From IMG/VR virus record IMGVR_UViG_3300007513_000984, positions 25,670 through 89,669 of that record: 64,000 nt of DNA. One strand, 5' to 3'. This document shows positions 60,839 through 64,000 of the stretch, in pieces; within the stretch, counting starts at the first letter, position 1; every line of letters starts with the position of its first letter. The notes below the pieces were generated by a model. That model did no database searches, was not told the DNA's origin, and was given only the letters and a program-made list of their open reading frames with translations. Both the position numbers and the translations under genes were made by a program. This stretch comes from a virus.

Positions 60839-61696
60839 ATGGCTGTAACAATTAATGCAAAAGGGACTAGTGTTCCCTACTTTAAAATTGGTAAACAAGG
60901 AACGACCTTCTATCAAGGAGACTCAGACCCGAGTAATACATATACAATAAACACAAATGACATTTGGTTTGATACATCAAATGGCACAGTAAAGTTTAGG
61001 GTCTCAAATGCTTGGTCTGGAATTACAACAGCCTCAGATTTAACTGTAACTGGCGACTTAACAGTTCAAGGTACTACAACAACAGTAAACTCAACAGAGA
61101 TACAAGTTCAAAACACTCTAAAGTTTGAAGGTTCTACTTCAAATGATTTCGAAACAACTTTAACAGTTGCCGACCCAACCGCAGACAGAACAGTCACAAT
61201 ACAAAATGCAACACATACTTTAGTTGGTAGAGATACAACAGATACATTAACTAATAAATCAATTGATTTAGATTCTAATACAATTTCAGGCTCACTTGCA
61301 GAATTTAATACTGCCATGCAAGGTGATAGTTTTGTTTCTTTAACAGGAACAGAAACACTTACAAATAAAACCTTAACTAGTCCTGTATTAAATGGAACAC
61401 AGATGACTACTACTGGTGCTATTGTGATACCAACAGGTACAACAGCACAAAGACCAGGCACAGCAGTTGTTGGCATGTTGCGTTTTAATACTGATGTAGA
61501 TTATTTTGAAGGATATAATGGTGCATCTTGGGTTAGACTTGGACACACATTAGCAACTGGTGATTCACATAACTTTGGTGCTATTTCAGAAACTTCAGAT
61601 GTGGCTAGCATTAATTATGGTGCTATTACAGATACAGATACAGACAATTACACATACGATAGAGGTTTAATAACTGATTCCGATATAGTATCATAG
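60839..61696 (+). CDS. Fibre-type structural protein
   Basis: This 285-residue protein. The N-terminus VTINAKGTSVPYFKIGKQGT, NDIWFDTSNGTVKFRVSNAW is a small beta domain. DLTVQGTTTTVNSTEIQVQN is the stalk module shared with the other fibre genes. DTTDTLTNKSIDLDSNTISG and TGTETLTNKTLTSPVLNGT are further fibre repeats common in marine phages. The C-terminus SISETSDVASINYGAITDTD-like segment is Asp/Thr-rich. It ends at a TAGTG overlap with the next gene. Confidence 0.72.
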   Translation: MAVTINAKGTSVPYFKIGKQGTTFYQGDSDPSNTYTINTNDIWFDTSNGTVKFRVSNAWSGITTASDLTVTGDLTVQGTTTTVNSTEIQVQNTLKFEGSTSNDFETTLTVADPTADRTVTIQNATHTLVGRDTTDTLTNKSIDLDSNTISGSLAEFNTAMQGDSFVSLTGTETLTNKTLTSPVLNGTQMTTTGAIVIPTGTTAQRPGTAVVGMLRFNTDVDYFEGYNGASWVRLGHTLATGDSHNFGAISETSDVASINYGAITDTDTDNYTYDRGLITDSDIVS

Positions 61697-61884
61697 TGGC
61701 TTTTCATCCACTAAACACTAAAAGCCCTTGTCAAAGTATTTGTAAATACAACAAATACAACTTCTGTATCGGATGCAAACGTCATATGACTGAGATTTTT
61801 GATTGGCTTGATTATACTGACGATATGAAAGATGCTATTCTAAGAGATTTAAAAACCAGAAATATAAACTCAGAAAAAGGTTGA
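61696..61884 (+). CDS. DUF1289-like small cysteine protein
   Basis: This 62-residue protein starts with GTG at the last base of the preceding stop (TAGTG). SPCQSICKYNKYNFCIGCKR followed by HMTEIFDWLDYTDDMKDAIL matches the DUF1289 pattern (PC...C......C.GC.R...EI..W), with four Cys that probably bind metal. This family is mostly proteobacterial, which suggests transfer from such a host. Function is unknown. The gene lacks its own ribosome site and seems translationally coupled. Confidence 0.75.
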   Translation: MAFHPLNTKSPCQSICKYNKYNFCIGCKRHMTEIFDWLDYTDDMKDAILRDLKTRNINSEKG

Positions 61885-61910
61885 CAAACAGTCAATTTTT
61901 GTGGTATAAT
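61881..61910 (+). promoter_or_regulatory. Sigma70-type promoter of the kinase gene
   Basis: TTGACA at 61881-61886, an 18-bp spacer, TATAAT at 61905-61910. The -35 is one arm of TTGAC-aaaca-GTCAA, followed by a T run, as for the gp55 promoter. Confidence 0.82.
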
Positions 61911-61938
61911 AATTATATCACACATGAGAAGAAATCAA

Positions 61939-62559
61939 ATGATAATAGGTATTACTGGTTTAATAGGCTCAGGCAAAGGTACAGTTGCCGATATTCTAGT
62001 TGAAGAACACAATTACATTAAGTTAAGTTTTGCAGACAAACTCAAAGACGGAGTTGCAACTGTATTTGGTTGGGAACGTTCTATGCTTGAAGGTGACTCA
62101 GTAGAGAGCAGAGAATGGCGTGAAACTGTTGACGAGTTTTGGACTAATGAAACAGGTAGAGAAATAACACCTAGACTTGTATTACAAGAGTTCGGTACAG
62201 ACTGTATGAGAAATGGTTTCTATGACGGAGTATGGGTCAGTCTTGTTAAACAAGAAATACTTAATCATGCTCAAACAAAATACATCATTCCTGATGTACG
62301 ATTCAAAAATGAAATAAAAGTTATCAAAGAACTTGGTGGTGAAATTTGGAATATCAGACGAGGTGAACTACCAGAATGGTGGGGAACTGCGATACTCGAT
62401 AATCAAACTAATTCTACACTTATGAAAGATAATCATCCTGAAGTTCATCAAAGCGAATGGAAATGGATTAGTACTAATGATACCTTTGATAAAATACTTT
62501 ATAATGATGATAGCATCAAGGCTTTATATAGTAAAGTTTCGGCTGAGTTGTCTACGTAG
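61939..62559 (+). CDS. Deoxynucleoside monophosphate kinase (T4 gp1-like)
   Basis: This 206-residue kinase would convert dNMPs to dNDPs for phage DNA synthesis. IIGITGLIGSGKGTVADIL at the N-terminus is the P-loop (GLIGSGKGT). KLSFADKLKDGVATVFGW, LVLQEFGTDCMR and YIIPDVRFKNEI are typical of the phage dNMP kinase family. ATG at 61939 is chosen over ATG at 61924 because GAGAAG lies about 8 nt before it and the family starts right before the P-loop strand. The early-type promoter fits a nucleotide metabolism role. The stretch is followed by late sheath gp18. Confidence 0.85.
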   Translation: MIIGITGLIGSGKGTVADILVEEHNYIKLSFADKLKDGVATVFGWERSMLEGDSVESREWRETVDEFWTNETGREITPRLVLQEFGTDCMRNGFYDGVWVSLVKQEILNHAQTKYIIPDVRFKNEIKVIKELGGEIWNIRRGELPEWWGTAILDNQTNSTLMKDNHPEVHQSEWKWISTNDTFDKILYNDDSIKALYSKVSAELST

Positions 62560-62593
62560 TTAACCCCTAAAACAGTGTTTTTTCGTGATTTTG

Positions 62594-62601
62594 ACTAAAT
62601 A
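62594..62601 (+). promoter_or_regulatory. Late octamer variant before gp18
   Basis: ACTAAATA, 53 nt upstream of gp18. It departs from the main motif at positions 1-3. Confidence 0.45.
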
Positions 62602-62654
62602 CATGTAACGAAATATATTTAAATTAGTAACAAAATTAAACAAGGAGAAATACT

Positions 62655-64000
62655 ATGGCTACATTAGTATCACCAGGGGTTGCAGTAACAGTCAGTGACG
62701 AATCACAATACGCCGCGGCTACTCAAGGTACATTACCATTATTAGTTATTGCTACGGCAAGTAACAAGTCAGATGCGTCTGGCAGTGCAACTGCTTCTGG
62801 AACAATTCCAGCGAATGCAGGTGTTGCCTATCTCGTATCATCACAGAGAGAGTTAGTCGAAACATTCGGCGAACCAAAATTTTATGAAGTTGGCGGTTCA
62901 GTTGTCCAGGGTTCTGAGACAAGTGAATATGGACTACTAGCGGCATATCAATATCTAGGAGTTTCAAATAACGCTTACGTTATTCGTGCAGATGTTGACT
63001 TGTCAGAACTAGAAGCATCTTCAACAGAACCAGCAGGCGTTATCACAAACGGTACATACTGGCATGATACTTCGAAATCAAAATTCGGATTATTCACATG
63101 GTCAGGAACAGCGTGGGTGGCAAATGCACTTTCAGTTCTAGAGGACACTCCAGGAACAGGAAACGTAGAGGCAATCTCAGGCGGTTTTGCGGCACCTTCA
63201 AACACACACGGCTCAACAGGAGACTTCGCAGTTGTAACATCTACTGCTAAAGTTTCATATTATGAAAAAGTTGCAAGTGCATGGATATTATGCGGTGACA
63301 CAGGTTCATCAGATTTCCAATTTTCACAATTTGCTCCAACTACACAAAAAGGTGGTGGTGCCCTAGCGGCAGGCGATGCTTATGTTCGTCTAGCAACTGC
63401 AGGTAGTGGTTTAGATGTATCTTTATCATCTTACAACTCTACTTCAGGCTTATTCACAAACGTTGAAGCACCAATTTCTACAACAGATGATTTAGCACAG
63501 GCAGCCAACAATGACCTAGGCGATGTTTATACTAGATATAACACAGCGGCTAACGGTTTTGGTTTCTGGGAACTAAGACGCCACACAGGTGCAACTACTA
63601 CAGTTATTACCTCAGGTGCAGTTCCAAGTACATCAAGTATTACTGCTGATTTCACAGTTGAGGGTACACAGTTTACTCCTTCAGGTATCACTTTAGATGC
63701 ATTAATTACATCTTTACAAGCAAGTGCGGCCTTGAATACAGCAAACGTTAGTATCGAAAAAATTGGTACAAACAAAATTCGTTTCACTAAGACAGACGGT
63801 TTAGAATTAAACATCGTTTTCGCTTCAGGTAAAGCGGCAGTTGGTTTCACAGATGACGATAACGTTGTATCAGTTTGGGAAGCATTATCTTACCAAGCAA
63901 GTGAAACACAAATTACAGGTACAATCGCAGAAGGAACATATTGGTTCAATGCAAGTTTAAACATTGAAGTAATGAAGAATGTTAACAACGGCGGTAACAT
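62655..64000 (+). CDS. gp18: Tail sheath protein gp18, partial (3' end outside window)
   Basis: The frame is open from ATG at 62655 (AAGGAG 8 nt before) to the window edge, 448 codons. ATLVSPGVAVTVSDESQYAA is the typical gp18 start, and LVSSQRELVETFGEPKFYEV with AAYQYLGVSNNAYVIRADVD is the conserved N-terminal sheath segment. gp18 forms the contractile sheath. In T4 the tube gene gp19 and gp20 follow; here the portal lies 29 kb upstream, so gene order is rearranged relative to T4. Confidence 0.93.
   Translation, partial: MATLVSPGVAVTVSDESQYAAATQGTLPLLVIATASNKSDASGSATASGTIPANAGVAYLVSSQRELVETFGEPKFYEVGGSVVQGSETSEYGLLAAYQYLGVSNNAYVIRADVDLSELEASSTEPAGVITNGTYWHDTSKSKFGLFTWSGTAWVANALSVLEDTPGTGNVEAISGGFAAPSNTHGSTGDFAVVTSTAKVSYYEKVASAWILCGDTGSSDFQFSQFAPTTQKGGGALAAGDAYVRLATAGSGLDVSLSSYNSTSGLFTNVEAPISTTDDLAQAANNDLGDVYTRYNTAANGFGFWELRRHTGATTTVITSGAVPSTSSITADFTVEGTQFTPSGITLDALITSLQASAALNTANVSIEKIGTNKIRFTKTDGLELNIVFASGKAAVGFTDDDNVVSVWEALSYQASETQITGTIAEGTYWFNASLNIEVMKNVNNGGN

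Noticed and set aside
1-64000. Avoidance of GCWGC as a third depleted site
   Set aside because: GCAGC/GCTGC are rare beside GCGGC/GCCGC but clearly present (for example 11787, 32073, 46190, 59330). Part of the effect follows from AGCT avoidance, so I do not claim it separately.

Overview
This window is part of the genome of a T4-like marine myovirus. The evidence is a recognisable set of T4-type virion genes: baseplate gp6, gp25, gp5, gp53 and gp48-like; hub/assembly gp26; neck gp13, gp14 and gp15; sheath gp18; and the head set gp20, gp21, gp22 and gp23. The late sigma factor gp55 and the recombination nuclease pair gp46/gp47 are also present. The protein variants look most like those of marine T4-likes (cyanophages, pelagiphages). 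The DNA is AT-rich. No photosynthesis gene is present, and a DUF1289 protein of a type common in proteobacteria hints at a heterotrophic, perhaps alphaproteobacterial, host. The host cannot be fixed from this window.

Layout. Positions 1-16000 (minus): two paralogous virion proteins, a small structural protein, a 2971-residue structural giant, gp6 and gp25. Positions 16100-16700 (plus): a ClpP protease gene with its own sigma70-type promoter. Positions 16700-24400 (minus): a lysozyme-fold remnant, gp5 spike, a 1562-residue hub-like protein, gp53 and gp48-like. Positions 24500-29000 (plus): an early cassette of gp55, gp47, a short-chain dehydrogenase, gp46 and a small basic protein. Positions 29000-30500: a short RNA candidate, a small membrane protein, a GIY-YIG endonuclease and a long structured RNA candidate. 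Positions 30500-33700: gp26 with a probable -1 frameshift, divergent from a tape-measure-like gene. Positions 33700-39800: the head cassette. Positions 39900-48600: fibre and adhesin genes. Positions 48600-52600 (minus): an RNA candidate, an unknown protein, Nudix, gp15 and gp14. Positions 52600-64000 (plus): a 2OG-Fe(II) oxygenase, a conserved unknown, gp13, fibre genes, DUF1289, a dNMP kinase and the start of gp18.

How it fits together. About eight sigma70-like promoters (TTGACA or TTGACT, 17-18 bp spacer, often an extended -10) precede gp55, clpP, the orphan at 53430, the kinase gene, portal and three gene-free structured stretches. A separate octamer, (G/T/C)ATAAATA, lies just upstream of structural genes on both strands about twenty times and is very likely the gp55-dependent late promoter. 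So gp55 would be made early and then switch on the structural genes. The strongest unusual signals are the frameshift signal in gp26, three promoter-driven structured RNA candidates, hairpins placed at the predicted 5' ends of three late mRNAs, a protein module shared between gp6 and a tail fibre, and the apparent complete absence of the tetranucleotides GATC and AGCT.
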